64,000 nucleotides of DNA from Paenibacillus lactis (GCF_017873605.1 NZ_JAGGKI010000007.1:1-64000), one strand, 5' to 3'. Positions 36,515-46,410 are shown, numbered from the stretch's first letter. The notes: a model not told the origin generated them from the sequence alone. Translations and numbers: made by a program.

Positions 36515-37870
36515 ATGAGGAAAATTCGCATTCGTACATTTACTTTGCTTTGCTTCGTCTTCATCCTCGCGCTTCCATGGAACTTCTATGTTGCCGCTCA
36601 TTTTATGGAGACCAAGACGCTCAGCTTCGAAAAAGGCCGGCTGCAAAATGAGACGCTGCAAACCAATATCTCGGAAGTAACTCGGCGTATTGAATCAGAC
36701 ACAGACAAATGGGCGGATCCCGATTGGCAAAATCAATTGCATGCAGCCCTCCGCCAAGCGAAAATGGATGTGCTGATCCAATCCGCCGCAGATCAGGACA
36801 TTTATCGGTCCAATCCGGAGCGAAGCGGAACAACATTGTCGACCGAGCGGTTTTCCGTCATCCAAGATGGTCAGTTACGGGGACGCGTTACTCTTTATCT
36901 GCCTCAATCCAATCAGGTTCAAGTGATGGCGGCATTTTTCGGGCTGCTGCTTGCCATCTTTATTGTCGGCATGGGGATGAGACGATTCGTACTTACGCCG
37001 CTTGAGCGGATGGGACTGGCAGCTAGACAAATTGCTACGGGAGACTGGGATGTTCGATTACCGATGTCCAGGGTTACTGAAATTGCTGAGGTCCGCGACG
37101 GATTCGATGTGATGGTGAAGGGACTTGAGCGATCTTACCGGAAACAAGCCGAATTGGAAGAGGAACGCCGATTCGTCATTACGGCCGTAGCGCATGATTT
37201 ACGGACCCCGTTGTTCGCGCTGCGGGGGTATTTGGATGGTCTGGAGCAAGGGATCGCTCAATCCCCTGAGAAGATGGCCCGGTATGTGGCAGTTTGCAAG
37301 GATAAATCGGCGCAATTGGACCGTCTGGTCGAGGATCTGTTCACCTTTACCAAAATGGAGTACGTCGAATCGGAGCTAAACGATAAGAAAGTTGATTTTA
37401 AACATATTCTTCAGAACTCGATAGACAGCTTGAGACCGCAGGCGATGCAGAAAGGCATCTCCATCTCGTTTCATGCGGCAGATGCTTGCAGCACCAACGG
37501 GGATATGCATTTATTAGAGCGTGCGATGAACAATCTGCTGGACAATGCCGTCAGACACACGCCTGCGGGTGGCATGATTGAGGTCGATTGTTATCGACAT
37601 GCCGATAAGGTAACATTTACGGTGCGAGACACAGGACCGGGCTTCTCTTCGGAAGAGCTGGAGCGTGTATTCGAACCTCTATATCGCGGAGAAGCTTCCC
37701 GAAGTCGTGCAACCGGAGGCAGCGGATTAGGGCTGACGATCTCACAACGAATTATTCGGCAGCATGGAGGAGACCTTGCTGCAAGCAATCATCCGGAAGG
37801 AGGAGCGCTGCTCGAAGGATGGATCCCATTGGCGATGGAAAAACATCAAGATCAGGAGATACGAGGATGA
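36515..37870 (+). CDS. HAMP-containing sensor histidine kinase
   Basis: A 451-residue kinase. Helix 1 is at about 8-28, a short extracytoplasmic domain follows, helix 2 is at about 138-160, then HAMP. The phosphoacceptor is His227 in AVAHDLRTPLFALRGYLDG. The ATPase domain has the N box NNLLDNAVRHT and G boxes DTGPGFSSEEL and GGSGLGLTISQ. The open frame extends upstream into the regulator gene, but GAAGGAGG at 36501-36508 selects ATG 36515. It is the partner of the preceding regulator. Confidence 0.92.
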   Translation: MRKIRIRTFTLLCFVFILALPWNFYVAAHFMETKTLSFEKGRLQNETLQTNISEVTRRIESDTDKWADPDWQNQLHAALRQAKMDVLIQSAADQDIYRSNPERSGTTLSTERFSVIQDGQLRGRVTLYLPQSNQVQVMAAFFGLLLAIFIVGMGMRRFVLTPLERMGLAARQIATGDWDVRLPMSRVTEIAEVRDGFDVMVKGLERSYRKQAELEEERRFVITAVAHDLRTPLFALRGYLDGLEQGIAQSPEKMARYVAVCKDKSAQLDRLVEDLFTFTKMEYVESELNDKKVDFKHILQNSIDSLRPQAMQKGISISFHAADACSTNGDMHLLERAMNNLLDNAVRHTPAGGMIEVDCYRHADKVTFTVRDTGPGFSSEELERVFEPLYRGEASRSRATGGSGLGLTISQRIIRQHGGDLAASNHPEGGALLEGWIPLAMEKHQDQEIRG

Positions 37871-37947
37871 TTTTTAGAATCCGGCTTCCTTAAATCCCAG
37901 CACATCGTTAAGGGTACGTAACTAGAAAACGCTAAAGAGGATGTTAT

Positions 37948-38625
37948 ATGTCAAGAACGATACTAATTGTAGAAGATGAGCATATTTTACGTGAAATCAT
38001 GAAGGATTATTTGCTTGCGGAAGGATATGAGGTGCTTGAGGCCGCGGATGGAAAACTTGGAATCGCCCTATTTCAGGAGCATGAAGTGGATTTGATCATC
38101 CTCGACATCATGCTGCCGGAGCTCGACGGCTGGTCCGTATGCAAGCGAATCCGCAAAACCTCGAATGTCCCGATTATTATGTTAACGGCCCGCTCGGACG
38201 AAGACGATACGCTCCTCGGCTTCGAGCTCGGCGCTGATGACTATGTCACGAAGCCATACAGTCCGCCTATTTTGCTTGCACGCGCGAAGCGGTTATTGGA
38301 ACGCAGGTTTGCTCACGATCATGATCAAGACACGCTAACCATCGGCGGTTTTATGGTCCATTTTCCATCCCGCAGCGTATCGATTGACGGCAAGGCCTGC
38401 GGCTTGACGCATACCGAATTCGAAATACTGACTTATCTGATGAAGAACAAAGGAATTATTGTTAGCCGGGAACAGCTGATCACCAAGATTTGGGGCTATG
38501 ATTTCGCCGGGGATGATCGAACGGTCAACAGCCATATCCGCAATTTGCGTTCCAAGCTCGGCGAGCTTGCCAAGCACATCGTGACGGTGGTTCGTTCGGG
38601 ATACAAATTCGAGGAAGAGCCATGA
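37948..38625 (+). CDS. OmpR-family response regulator
   Basis: A 225-residue regulator with an intact receiver domain (phosphoacceptor Asp53 in ILDIMLP; Lys-Pro in VTKPYSPP) and a winged-helix output (TEFEILTYLMKNKGIIVSREQLITKIWGYDFAGDDRTVNSHIRNLRSKL). It starts 77 bases after the previous kinase. Its stop codon overlaps the ATG of the following kinase by four bases. It may control the amidase and acylation genes downstream, but that is only suggested by position. Confidence 0.92.
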   Translation: MSRTILIVEDEHILREIMKDYLLAEGYEVLEAADGKLGIALFQEHEVDLIILDIMLPELDGWSVCKRIRKTSNVPIIMLTARSDEDDTLLGFELGADDYVTKPYSPPILLARAKRLLERRFAHDHDQDTLTIGGFMVHFPSRSVSIDGKACGLTHTEFEILTYLMKNKGIIVSREQLITKIWGYDFAGDDRTVNSHIRNLRSKLGELAKHIVTVVRSGYKFEEEP

Positions 38626-40445
38626 ACAAGAGCATTGTCCTGAAGCTGTTTATGTTGACGGCCGGCTTATCCTTGTTCCTGATCGTCGCTATTTTTGCCC
38701 TGCAAACCGTTTTCTTCGAGCGATTTTACGCTTATCAGAAGGTCAAGGATGTCAGAGCGGCGCTGACCGCCTACGAACAAGAGCTGCTGCAAGGCGAGGA
38801 TGGTCTTGCGCAGACGGCCAAGCGGGAACAAGACTTTTATGAACAACATAACACCTGGATTACGACGCTGGACGAACAAGGAAATCTGAAGGATGCCGAT
38901 GATTTTTCCATGGAAATCAAACTGGAGCATGACGAGGACGACTTCGCATATTCCGCACGTATGATCCATGTTCCGCTCTACAGTTATATCAATGTGGAGG
39001 ACTTTTACACCAACAATCCATTTGTAAAACCATGGATCGAGGAAGGGGAACACATTGCCTTGGAAGGCCTCATCATGAATGACCAGCTGATTATTCAGCG
39101 AATGGGGAGGGGCCCTTCCTATTTGCGAGACGAAAGCCATCTCGAAAATCCGCAGCTCGTGAATAAAGAGTATGAAGTCGTCAATCGGTATCAAGGTGCC
39201 ACGGAAGATTACTTTAAAAAATACCCCAGCATCCAGGTAAGCGGAAGAATCACGAAGCTGCGCATACCGGAAGGCGCTGCGGTGTCCCGTTATACGAACC
39301 GCTTGCTTCTGCAGCGGGTTCAAACGTTTCAAGCGGATCTGCTGTATGGGGATATTTCGAGGCCGCAGACGGGACAGGTTATCGATTACGAGGAAAACCA
39401 TGTGAATTACAAGCTATTTATCGAACCGATCCAAGATGCGGACGGGAAACCGGCATATCTGTTTGCGATGACCTCACTCCAGCCGGTGACGGAAGCTACG
39501 GACATGATGACCGATTACTACATTTACATTATGGGAGCCGCGGTACTGCTGGTCGTTCTCGTCTCGTTTTATTATTCCCGCAAGATCGCAAGGCCTCTGC
39601 TTCGCATCAATCGAACGGCACAGCAAATGGCGGCGCTTGACTTCTCGGAGAAGATCCCGGTTGGGACGAAGGATGAAATCGGCCAGCTGTCACGAAGCAT
39701 TAACGAGCTGTCCGAACGACTGCACGACCATATCGACCGGCTTGAGCAGGACATCGAGAAGGAGAAGCAGCTTGAGCATACACGGAAGGAATTTATCGCC
39801 GGCGTATCGCATGAGCTCAAGACCCCGCTAAGCGTCATACAAAGCTGCATTTCCGTTCTGAAGGACGGGATTGCAAGCCATAAGCGGGAGCATTATTTTG
39901 CGGCGATGGAGGACGAGGTGCACCGGATGAATCTTCTCATCGGGGATATGCTGGAGCTGGCAAAATACGAATCCGGAACCTATAAGATGAAGATGGAGTC
40001 ATTTTATATCGATACCGTCATCGAGCGCATCTGCACAAAATTGGCGGCGGACATTGAAGGCAAGAACCTGCAGCTGCACGCATCGGTTCAACCTGTCGAG
40101 GTTGTGGGCAATGAACTGCGCATCGAACAGGTGCTGATTAACTTTCTAACCAATGCCATTCGTTATTCACCCGAGCGGGAGTCCATATTTATAACAACCA
40201 TGGAGGAGCAGGGAAGCATTAAAATATCCATCGAAAATAAAGGTGCGCATATTCCGGACGAACAGCTGGAGAAGATTTGGGACCGCTTCTATCGCGGGGA
40301 GCCGTCCCGCCAGCGCTCAACCGGAGGCACGGGCCTTGGCCTCGCCATTTCCAAAAAGATATTGGAGATGCATGGCATGCCTTATGGCGTTACGAATACG
40401 TCGGGCGGGGTTATATTCTACTTTTATTTGAATAAAAAAACATAG
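38622..40445 (+). CDS. HAMP-containing sensor histidine kinase with large sensor domain
   Basis: A 607-residue kinase. Helix 1 is at about 8-30, a 260-residue extracytoplasmic sensor follows, helix 2 is at about 296-316, then HAMP. The phosphoacceptor is His397 in GVSHELKTPLSVIQS. The ATPase domain has NFLTNAIRYS and GGTGLGLAIS; the usual first G box Asp is less clear (IENKGAHIPDEQLEKIWDRFYRGE). The gene overlaps its regulator by four bases. A terminator follows. Confidence 0.92.
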   Translation: MNKSIVLKLFMLTAGLSLFLIVAIFALQTVFFERFYAYQKVKDVRAALTAYEQELLQGEDGLAQTAKREQDFYEQHNTWITTLDEQGNLKDADDFSMEIKLEHDEDDFAYSARMIHVPLYSYINVEDFYTNNPFVKPWIEEGEHIALEGLIMNDQLIIQRMGRGPSYLRDESHLENPQLVNKEYEVVNRYQGATEDYFKKYPSIQVSGRITKLRIPEGAAVSRYTNRLLLQRVQTFQADLLYGDISRPQTGQVIDYEENHVNYKLFIEPIQDADGKPAYLFAMTSLQPVTEATDMMTDYYIYIMGAAVLLVVLVSFYYSRKIARPLLRINRTAQQMAALDFSEKIPVGTKDEIGQLSRSINELSERLHDHIDRLEQDIEKEKQLEHTRKEFIAGVSHELKTPLSVIQSCISVLKDGIASHKREHYFAAMEDEVHRMNLLIGDMLELAKYESGTYKMKMESFYIDTVIERICTKLAADIEGKNLQLHASVQPVEVVGNELRIEQVLINFLTNAIRYSPERESIFITTMEEQGSIKISIENKGAHIPDEQLEKIWDRFYRGEPSRQRSTGGTGLGLAISKKILEMHGMPYGVTNTSGGVIFYFYLNKKT

Positions 40446-40459
40446 GCTTCATGCATCCG

Positions 40460-40491
40460 AGCGCAGATCTTTAGATCTGTGCTTATTTTTT
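40460..40491 (+). terminator. Terminator after the tandem two-component genes
   Basis: AGCGCAGATC and GATCTGTGCT pair around a TTTA loop with one G-T pair and are followed by TATTTTTT. Confidence 0.88.
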
Positions 40492-40605
40492 GTTCAAAAG
40501 GCTTTAGCTGATCCTACCTCTATAAAATCTATAAATCATTTTGATTTCATCTGCATTTTATCTTTATCTCACCCTCGTAAACTCTTTTCGTGAGGAGGAG
40601 AGAGA

Positions 40606-41310
40606 ATGAGAAAGAGAATACCTATGGTGCTGTTTATCTTGTCTGCCATGCTGTTCGTGCTGCTGTACAACGTTTACTCGGGAGACCGCGGCAAAAGCGA
40701 TGCCGAGCATCAAATGACGGGCTTCTTAGGCAAGAATGGAACTGCATCGCATCCGCCAGGGATACCATTCAAAGTGGTGATCGATCCCGGGCATGGGGGG
40801 AAGGATCATGGTGCGACCGGGGCCAGCGGAGGCTTCGAGAAGGATTTTACGCTGCAGCTGGCGCTCAAGGTTGAGGAGCTGGCGATGCAGGAGCCGCAAA
40901 TCGAGGTGCATCTCACTCGAGCTGAAGACCAATTTATATCCTCGATTGACCGGGAAAGGCCGAATTTCGCCAATGAACTTGGAGCGGACTTGTTTATTTC
41001 GATTCACGGCAATACGTTTGAGGATCCTAGCGTTTCTGGAGTAGAAACCTACTATTATCATAGAAATTCCTATCCTTTGGCTGAAATCATCCAGAAGCAT
41101 ATGGTGCAAGGCAGCGGGTTTCGTGATCGGGGGGTCAAGCAAGAGGATTATTTTGTCGTGAAGGATACGAATATGCCGGCTGTACTAATCGAGACAGGCT
41201 ATTTAACGAATCCGCAAGAGGAGCAACAGATGCTGACCGATGAGGTTCAGTACCGAATAGCCGGTTCCATTCTGGATGGAATCAAGGAATACCTGCAAAT
41301 ACATGAATGA
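40606..41310 (+). CDS. N-acetylmuramoyl-L-alanine amidase (Amidase_3)
   Basis: A 234-residue zinc amidase that cuts the lactyl-amide bond between MurNAc and the stem peptide. An N-terminal membrane anchor or signal (about 5-24) is followed by the catalytic domain with VVIDPGHGGKDHGATG, the zinc Glu in GGFEKDFTLQLALK, SIHGNTF and the catalytic VLIETGYLTNPQEE. AGGAGGAG precedes the ATG. It is the first gene of a run continuing into a surface polymer acylation cassette. Confidence 0.92.
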   Translation: MRKRIPMVLFILSAMLFVLLYNVYSGDRGKSDAEHQMTGFLGKNGTASHPPGIPFKVVIDPGHGGKDHGATGASGGFEKDFTLQLALKVEELAMQEPQIEVHLTRAEDQFISSIDRERPNFANELGADLFISIHGNTFEDPSVSGVETYYYHRNSYPLAEIIQKHMVQGSGFRDRGVKQEDYFVVKDTNMPAVLIETGYLTNPQEEQQMLTDEVQYRIAGSILDGIKEYLQIHE

Positions 41311-41323
41311 GGGGAAGATGGAC

Positions 41324-42001
41324 ATGCGTACAAAAATCACCTTGACTATTCTAATGGGGAGCATCGTGCTGGCATTAGCCGCATGCGGAAACCAATCAGC
41401 GGACCAATCCGCAGTGCAGCCTGAGTCCCAAGCACAGGGACGGGAGGGAGCTGCATCGGGATCCACAGTTAAGGTGTATCAACAGACATTCGAGAACAGT
41501 GTGTTTCTGGGGGATTCCATTACGGAGGGACTGTCCTTCCACGATGTACTGGACGAGAAGAATGTTCTCGCAGGCGCCGGGAAAACGGCGGAGTTCGCCC
41601 TTGAAGATATCGAAGAGTTGGTCAAGCGAAATCCGAAGCAGGTGTTTATCCAGCTGGGCTCAGACGATATTTTATGGCCGACGGACGATCCGCTGACGTA
41701 CGCCATGAACAACTATGCCAAGCTGATCGGCATGATCAGGGATAAGCTTCCGGAGGTCCAAATCACGCTGTTAACGGTTACTCCGGTGACAGAGGAGGCA
41801 ATAAAGAAGGAGCCCCGTTACAACACGATTCCGGATTTCAATCAGGCGCTAAAAAATCTTGCTGGCAATGAGCAAGTCGGCTTCGTTGATCTAGCCCCGA
41901 TCTTTAAGGATGCGGCTGATATGTATGATTCGGACGGGATTCATTTCAAACCCGAGTTCTATGCAAGGATGCTGGATTTGTTGAAGGAGCACGTGAAATA
42001 A
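41324..42001 (+). CDS. SGNH/GDSL-family lipoprotein
   Basis: A 225-residue lipoprotein (lipobox LALAACG, Cys about 21) with an SGNH hydrolase fold. The block I motif is FLGDSITEG, and the last block has the DGIHF segment (Asp and His). Such enzymes act as esterases or acetyl-transfer partners on surface polymers. The gene overlaps the frame end of the amidase region only in its longer version; GAGGGG favours ATG 41324, with ATG 41318 as alternative. It precedes the MBOAT gene by 95 bases. Confidence 0.87.
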   Translation: MRTKITLTILMGSIVLALAACGNQSADQSAVQPESQAQGREGAASGSTVKVYQQTFENSVFLGDSITEGLSFHDVLDEKNVLAGAGKTAEFALEDIEELVKRNPKQVFIQLGSDDILWPTDDPLTYAMNNYAKLIGMIRDKLPEVQITLLTVTPVTEEAIKKEPRYNTIPDFNQALKNLAGNEQVGFVDLAPIFKDAADMYDSDGIHFKPEFYARMLDLLKEHVK

Positions 42002-42096
42002 CATGCGAACCGCTCGTTGGCACGCCAGCAGAACATCGGTTTTGTCCCCAGCGCAGAGGATGTTCTTGCACCGGCATAGGTTGGGGGTGACGGATC

Positions 42097-43503
42097 TTGG
42101 TTTTTAGCAGTCTTATCTTTCTGTTTCTTTTTCTCCCGGTCACCCTGTTGATGTACTATGTGTCGCCGAGCAGGCTGCGCAATGCTGTTTTGCTGGTTGC
42201 TAGTTAAATTTTTTATGCTTGGGGAGAGCCCGTGTACATTCTGATAATGGTGTTCTCCACGGTGTTCGATTATTATAACGGACTGCTTATCGACAAGTTC
42301 AGGCATCGAAAGCGGATCGCCAGAGCGATATTGATCGGTTCGATGGTCGGGAGCTTAGGAATTCTCGGATTTTTCAAATATGCCGGATTTATCATAGATA
42401 ACATCAATCAGCTATTCCATTTGCAACTTCAAACAGCTGATCTGCCGCTGCCGCTTGGCATCTCCTTTTATACATTTCAAACGATGTCCTATGTCGTGGA
42501 CGTTTACCTGGATAAAGTGGCGGTGCAAAGGAATATCATCTCCTTCGGGGCATACGTGACGATGTTCCCGCAGCTTGTAGCGGGTCCCATTGTTAAATAC
42601 GGCGATATCGCTGGTCAACTGGATGGACGCAGGGTGAGTCTGCATCGTTTCGGCGAAGGGGCGGAGCTGTTTATCCGGGGACTGGCCAAAAAAGTGCTGC
42701 TTGCCAACAATATCGGTTTGCTGTGGGCCAGCGTCAAAGCGGAGCCGGTCGCCGAGCTGTCCGTTTTATCCGCATGGCTTGGCATCATTGCATTTACGCT
42801 GCAAATCTATTTCGATTTCAGCGGGTATTCCGATATGGCTCGCGGGCTAGGCAGGATGTTCGGATTCGATTTCATGGAGAATTTCCGTTACCCGTATATT
42901 TCAAAAAGCGTGACGGAATTTTGGCGCAGATGGCATATCTCGCTTGGTACTTGGTTTCGGGCGTATATCTATATCCCGCTTGGCGGCAACAGGTCAGGGC
43001 TGCGGAAGCAGTTGCGGAATTTACTAGTGGTATGGTGTTTAACGGGTTTATGGCATGGCGCCAGCTGGAATTTTATCGTGTGGGGATTGTATTTCGGTTT
43101 GTTCGTTGTGCTCGAGAAGCTGTTTCTACTAAAAATACTTGGACGCGTTCCTGTTGTTGCTGCCCATTTGTATACGCTCATGATTGTAATGGTTGGCTGG
43201 GTGTTGTTCGAAATGGAAGATTTGGGTGCGGCGGGACATTTCATTCGTGTCCTTTTCGGTTTCGGCGGGGAAGGATTCGTCGATCGTCAGGCACTCTATA
43301 GGTTGTCCACCAATGCCGTATTGTTAGTTGTATTGGCCATCTGTGCGACGCCTCTGCCACGTAAAGCTCTATCGTATGTGAAGACAAGATGGAGCACAAC
43401 CAGCACTGCTGCAGTTCCGGTTATCTACTTGTTGTTCCTTCTGCTGACAACGGCCTATCTGGTCAACGAAACGTACAATCCATTTTTATATTTTCGATTT
43501 TGA
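42097..43503 (+). pseudogene. MBOAT O-acyltransferase (AlgI-like) interrupted by an in-frame TAA
   Basis: Reading from a TTG at 42097 behind GGGGGTGA, the frame gives a normal AlgI/DltB-type N terminus (VFSSLIFLFLFLPVTLL...). After LLVAS comes a TAA at 42205-42207. The same frame then resumes with IFYAWGEP and continues without another stop to 43503. The rest is a full MBOAT protein with ten or so helices and the active-site His region (CLTGLWHGASWNFIVWG). In AlgI the residue at the stop is Tyr, so a single base change explains it. A GGGGAG ahead of GTG 42232 may allow restart, giving 423 residues without the first helix. Family role: moving acyl groups across the membrane to surface polymers. 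Confidence 0.85.
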
Positions 43504-43513
43504 GGAGGGGGCA

Positions 43514-44653
43514 ATGGACAAGAACGACAAAATCAACGGGACATGCATAGCCCTTCTGCTGCTCTCGTTTATCGGCGTGTTCGGCGCTCTGAATCTCGCA
43601 ATGGCGGACCGGACCTTCTCGGAATCGGAGAACCGGGTGCTGAAGCAGCTGCCGCCTTTCTCCTTAAAAGCCGTGTTGTCAGGGACCTTTACGTCCGATT
43701 TCGAGGCTTACGTTTCCGATCAATTCGTCTTTCGGGATCGATGGATCGGGCTTAAAACGGACGCGGACCGCATCCAGGGGAAAAAGGAAAGCAACGGCGT
43801 TTATCTCGGAAAAGACGGCTATCTGATTCAAAAATTTGTTCCTCCGATTGAAGGGGATTTGCAAGAGAAAATGGCTGCCATTCTTGCGTTCGATGAAGCC
43901 ACACCTGATCTTCGCAAATACGTAATGATCGTTCCCACAGCAGCGACGGTGCTGCAAGACAAGCTTCCAAGGTTTGCGGGAACTGGCGTGGAGGCAGCAT
44001 ATTTAAGCGATGTCCGGCGCTCGCTGCCTCAGGGTATCCATTACGTCGACGTATTGCCTGCATTATATGGCAAGCGGGAGCAGCATGTTTTTTATAAAAC
44101 GGACCATCACTGGACAACGAAAGGCGCTTATCTGGCTTACCTGGAGCTGTGCAAGCATATGGGGCTGGTCCCGAACGAAGAAAGCGGCTTTGATATTCAG
44201 AAGATCACCGACGAATTTTACGGTTCGCTCTATTCGAGAAGCGGTTATCGACATGTGCAGCCTGACAGCATCGAGTTGTTCCTGCGGAGCGATCCGCCAA
44301 AGATTAAGGTTACCTATGCCGACGAAGGAGAAACCACGGATTCGCTATATGCGATGGACAATCTGCAGAAAAAGGATAAGTATGAGGTCTTTCTCAACGG
44401 CAACCATGGACTTGTCCACATCGCAACAGCTCAAACGAACGAGAAAAAGCTGCTGGTGGTCAAAGACTCGTACGCCAACAGCTTCATTCCTTTTTTAGTC
44501 GAGCATTACAGCGAAATCTTCGTGGTGGACTTGCGTTATTATGCTGATGATCTGGCCGCTCTCGTGCAAGAGCATGACATCCGCGACATGCTGATGCTTT
44601 ATAACGCGAATACATTTCGTGAAGACCCATCTATAAAGAATCTATTGGAGTGA
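43514..44653 (+). CDS. DHHW (AlgJ/AlgX-like) SGNH-type O-acetylation protein
   Basis: A 379-residue protein with an N-terminal signal anchor (about 9-29) and an extracellular AlgJ-like fold. The signature FYKTDHHWTTKGAY places Asp197-His198-His199-Trp200 at the active site. A Ser in VVKDSYANSFIPFL is the likely nucleophile. In the alginate system such proteins pass acetyl groups from the MBOAT carrier to the polymer. It lies 10 bases after the MBOAT gene. If the MBOAT is inactive, this protein would lack its acyl donor. Confidence 0.88.
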   Translation: MDKNDKINGTCIALLLLSFIGVFGALNLAMADRTFSESENRVLKQLPPFSLKAVLSGTFTSDFEAYVSDQFVFRDRWIGLKTDADRIQGKKESNGVYLGKDGYLIQKFVPPIEGDLQEKMAAILAFDEATPDLRKYVMIVPTAATVLQDKLPRFAGTGVEAAYLSDVRRSLPQGIHYVDVLPALYGKREQHVFYKTDHHWTTKGAYLAYLELCKHMGLVPNEESGFDIQKITDEFYGSLYSRSGYRHVQPDSIELFLRSDPPKIKVTYADEGETTDSLYAMDNLQKKDKYEVFLNGNHGLVHIATAQTNEKKLLVVKDSYANSFIPFLVEHYSEIFVVDLRYYADDLAALVQEHDIRDMLMLYNANTFREDPSIKNLLE

Positions 44654-44658
44654 GATAT

Positions 44659-45165
44659 ATGATAAATCAATTGAATTGTAGAAGAAGGATATCCCCCCTG
44701 ATCTTGGCGATTGTCGTTGCGATTTGCGTGCTATCCGGTTGCTCGGGGAAGGATGATAAAATGGCGGCTCAGCTTACGGCCAGCGAAGTAGGCGAGCAGA
44801 TTATGCAAGCGGTGGACCTTGAGGCGATGCGTGAAGGGGATCAGGAGAAGCTTCAAAAATTGTACAAGCTCGATCTGGACGGCGTGGAGGATTTCATTCT
44901 TTACACATCAACATCGAACGTGAAAGCGGATGAATGGGCTGTCATCAAGCTTAAGGACCCGCAAGAAGCGGAAGCTGTCAAAGAGAAAGTGGAAGCGCGC
45001 ATCAACGAACAGACAGCGAAATTCAGGGACTATCGCCCGGACGAGTATTTTTTAGTTGAAAATCATGTGTTAAAGGTGAAAGGGCCATTTGTTTTCATTG
45101 TGGTTTCCAAAGAAGCGGATCGTATGGGGGAAGCGTTTGACGACGCTTTGACCCAGGGGGAGTAA
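44659..45165 (+). CDS. DUF4358 lipoprotein
   Basis: A 168-residue lipoprotein (lipobox VLSGCSG) with a DUF4358 domain: ASEVGEQIMQAVDLEAM, KLYKLDLDGVEDFILYTS, EWAVIKLKDPQEAEAVKEKVEARI. The family has no assigned function but often follows MBOAT/DHHW gene pairs. GGAGTGAG at the end of the upstream gene selects ATG 44659. Confidence 0.82.
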   Translation: MINQLNCRRRISPLILAIVVAICVLSGCSGKDDKMAAQLTASEVGEQIMQAVDLEAMREGDQEKLQKLYKLDLDGVEDFILYTSTSNVKADEWAVIKLKDPQEAEAVKEKVEARINEQTAKFRDYRPDEYFLVENHVLKVKGPFVFIVVSKEADRMGEAFDDALTQGE

Positions 45166-45543
45166 ATAATGGCGAAATATTTTCCGTAGCCCTAGAGGAT
45201 GGAATGGCAGAAGATTGGATAAAAACTATAAGAATAAAGAACTAGTATTTTGCGCTTTAACCTAATTTTAATACTAGTAAAATATAACTATTTTAGAGAC
45301 ATCCACTTAAATGTAATTTTCTCAGGTTAAAACCCAAGCAACGAAATGGGGACTGCTAGAAGCCTGATGATCCCTGGAATCCGAATCAAAGATGTATCGA
45401 AAAAGTACTGGAAGACTAGTAACGAATCGTCGTATTTTCCTATTACTTTTGGTTTATTATCTCTCAAAAGGTTGATGTTGGAATGGTTCGATGTTACTAT
45501 ATATCTTGATTGCTTACTAGTTTTAAGGGGGATATGTGTAAAC
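45166..45543. other. AT-rich intergenic region with an inverted repeat
   Basis: No gene with a good ribosome binding site is supported here. The reading frame of the downstream gene stays open back to 45346, but that part lacks a start signal and does not look like protein. An inverted repeat ACTAGTATT (45241-45249) / AATACTAGT (45270-45278) is present. The whole stretch is noticeably more AT-rich than the DNA on either side. Confidence 0.45.
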
Positions 45544-46320
45544 GTGGAGAAGAAAAAGTCGAAGTTTAAACCATTTTTGCTTATTATTGTGGGGGTTATT
45601 GTGGTCCTATTCGTAATTGGGACACTGTCCGACGATTCCACATCCAATTCGGATAACAAGACAGCAGCGAGTGGAACGGACGCAAGCAAGTCCAAGGATC
45701 ATGAAGCAAAATATGCCGAAGCACAGGATTTATTTAAAAATGGAAACTATGTTCAAGCAAATGCGGTCGTGGATGATGCTATTAAAGCTGAGCCAAAAGA
45801 AGAGTATACCAAACTGAAAGCGGATATAGAGGCTAAGATCAAAAAGCGGAAAACCGAGCTTGAGGCCAATTTCGAGATTAAAGAAGACAAGGTCGAGAAT
45901 ATTACCTTTATTTCGCCTTCCTCCGGTGTTACCAAGGGTCTCGTATTTTATCCATACATCGGTATAAAGGATTCTAACAAATACATGATCCTGCGAGTTG
46001 GGTTTCAAGAGGATGCTTCTAAGGCATTGTTTGTGTTTACCAGTGTGAAGGTACGTGCCGGAGAGCAATTACAGGAGCTTAAGTTTAATCCAATGAACAA
46101 ATTGAATGATGTTGATCTTTTTGGTTCCGGCATGACCGAGCTAGTAGATATTGACGTAGATAAGAAAATTGAAGATCTAATTAGCAATGTCATTCCAGCA
46201 AACGATGAGACCATTGTTCGTTTTGAGGACATTTCCAATAAAGCAACGGACTACACGTTAACCGAGAAGCAGAAGAAAGCGATAGCAGATATCGTCGAAT
46301 ATTACAATTACCTCGATTGA
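45544..46320 (+). CDS. Hypothetical membrane-anchored protein with TPR-like segment
   Basis: A 258-residue protein that I do not recognise. A Lys-rich start (VEKKKSKFKP) leads into a transmembrane helix (about 9-28), a Ser/Thr-rich linker, one TPR-like helical pair (KYAEAQDLFKNGNYVQANAVVDDAIKAEPK) and a globular domain with LVFYPYIGIKDSNKYMILRVGF. The start is taken as GTG 45544 behind AAGGGGG at a long spacing. Codon use is more AT-rich than its neighbours, which may mean transfer. Two hairpins follow. Confidence 0.6.
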   Translation: MEKKKSKFKPFLLIIVGVIVVLFVIGTLSDDSTSNSDNKTAASGTDASKSKDHEAKYAEAQDLFKNGNYVQANAVVDDAIKAEPKEEYTKLKADIEAKIKKRKTELEANFEIKEDKVENITFISPSSGVTKGLVFYPYIGIKDSNKYMILRVGFQEDASKALFVFTSVKVRAGEQLQELKFNPMNKLNDVDLFGSGMTELVDIDVDKKIEDLISNVIPANDETIVRFEDISNKATDYTLTEKQKKAIADIVEYYNYLD

Positions 46321-46367
46321 TTCAGACATTTCCTAGCACCGCACTTTTAGTTATTATAACTTACTCC

Positions 46368-46410
46368 AAAGAGCCGAATTCCTTAACAAGAATGCTGGCT
46401 CTTTATTTTG
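46368..46410 (+). terminator. Terminator after the membrane-anchored protein gene
   Basis: AAAGAGCC and GGCTCTTT arms with an inner ATTC/GAAT stem are followed by ATTTTG. Confidence 0.75.

Noticed and set aside
38667..39401. 244-residue minus-strand frame
   Set aside because: It is antisense to the kinase at 38622, whose domains are clear.
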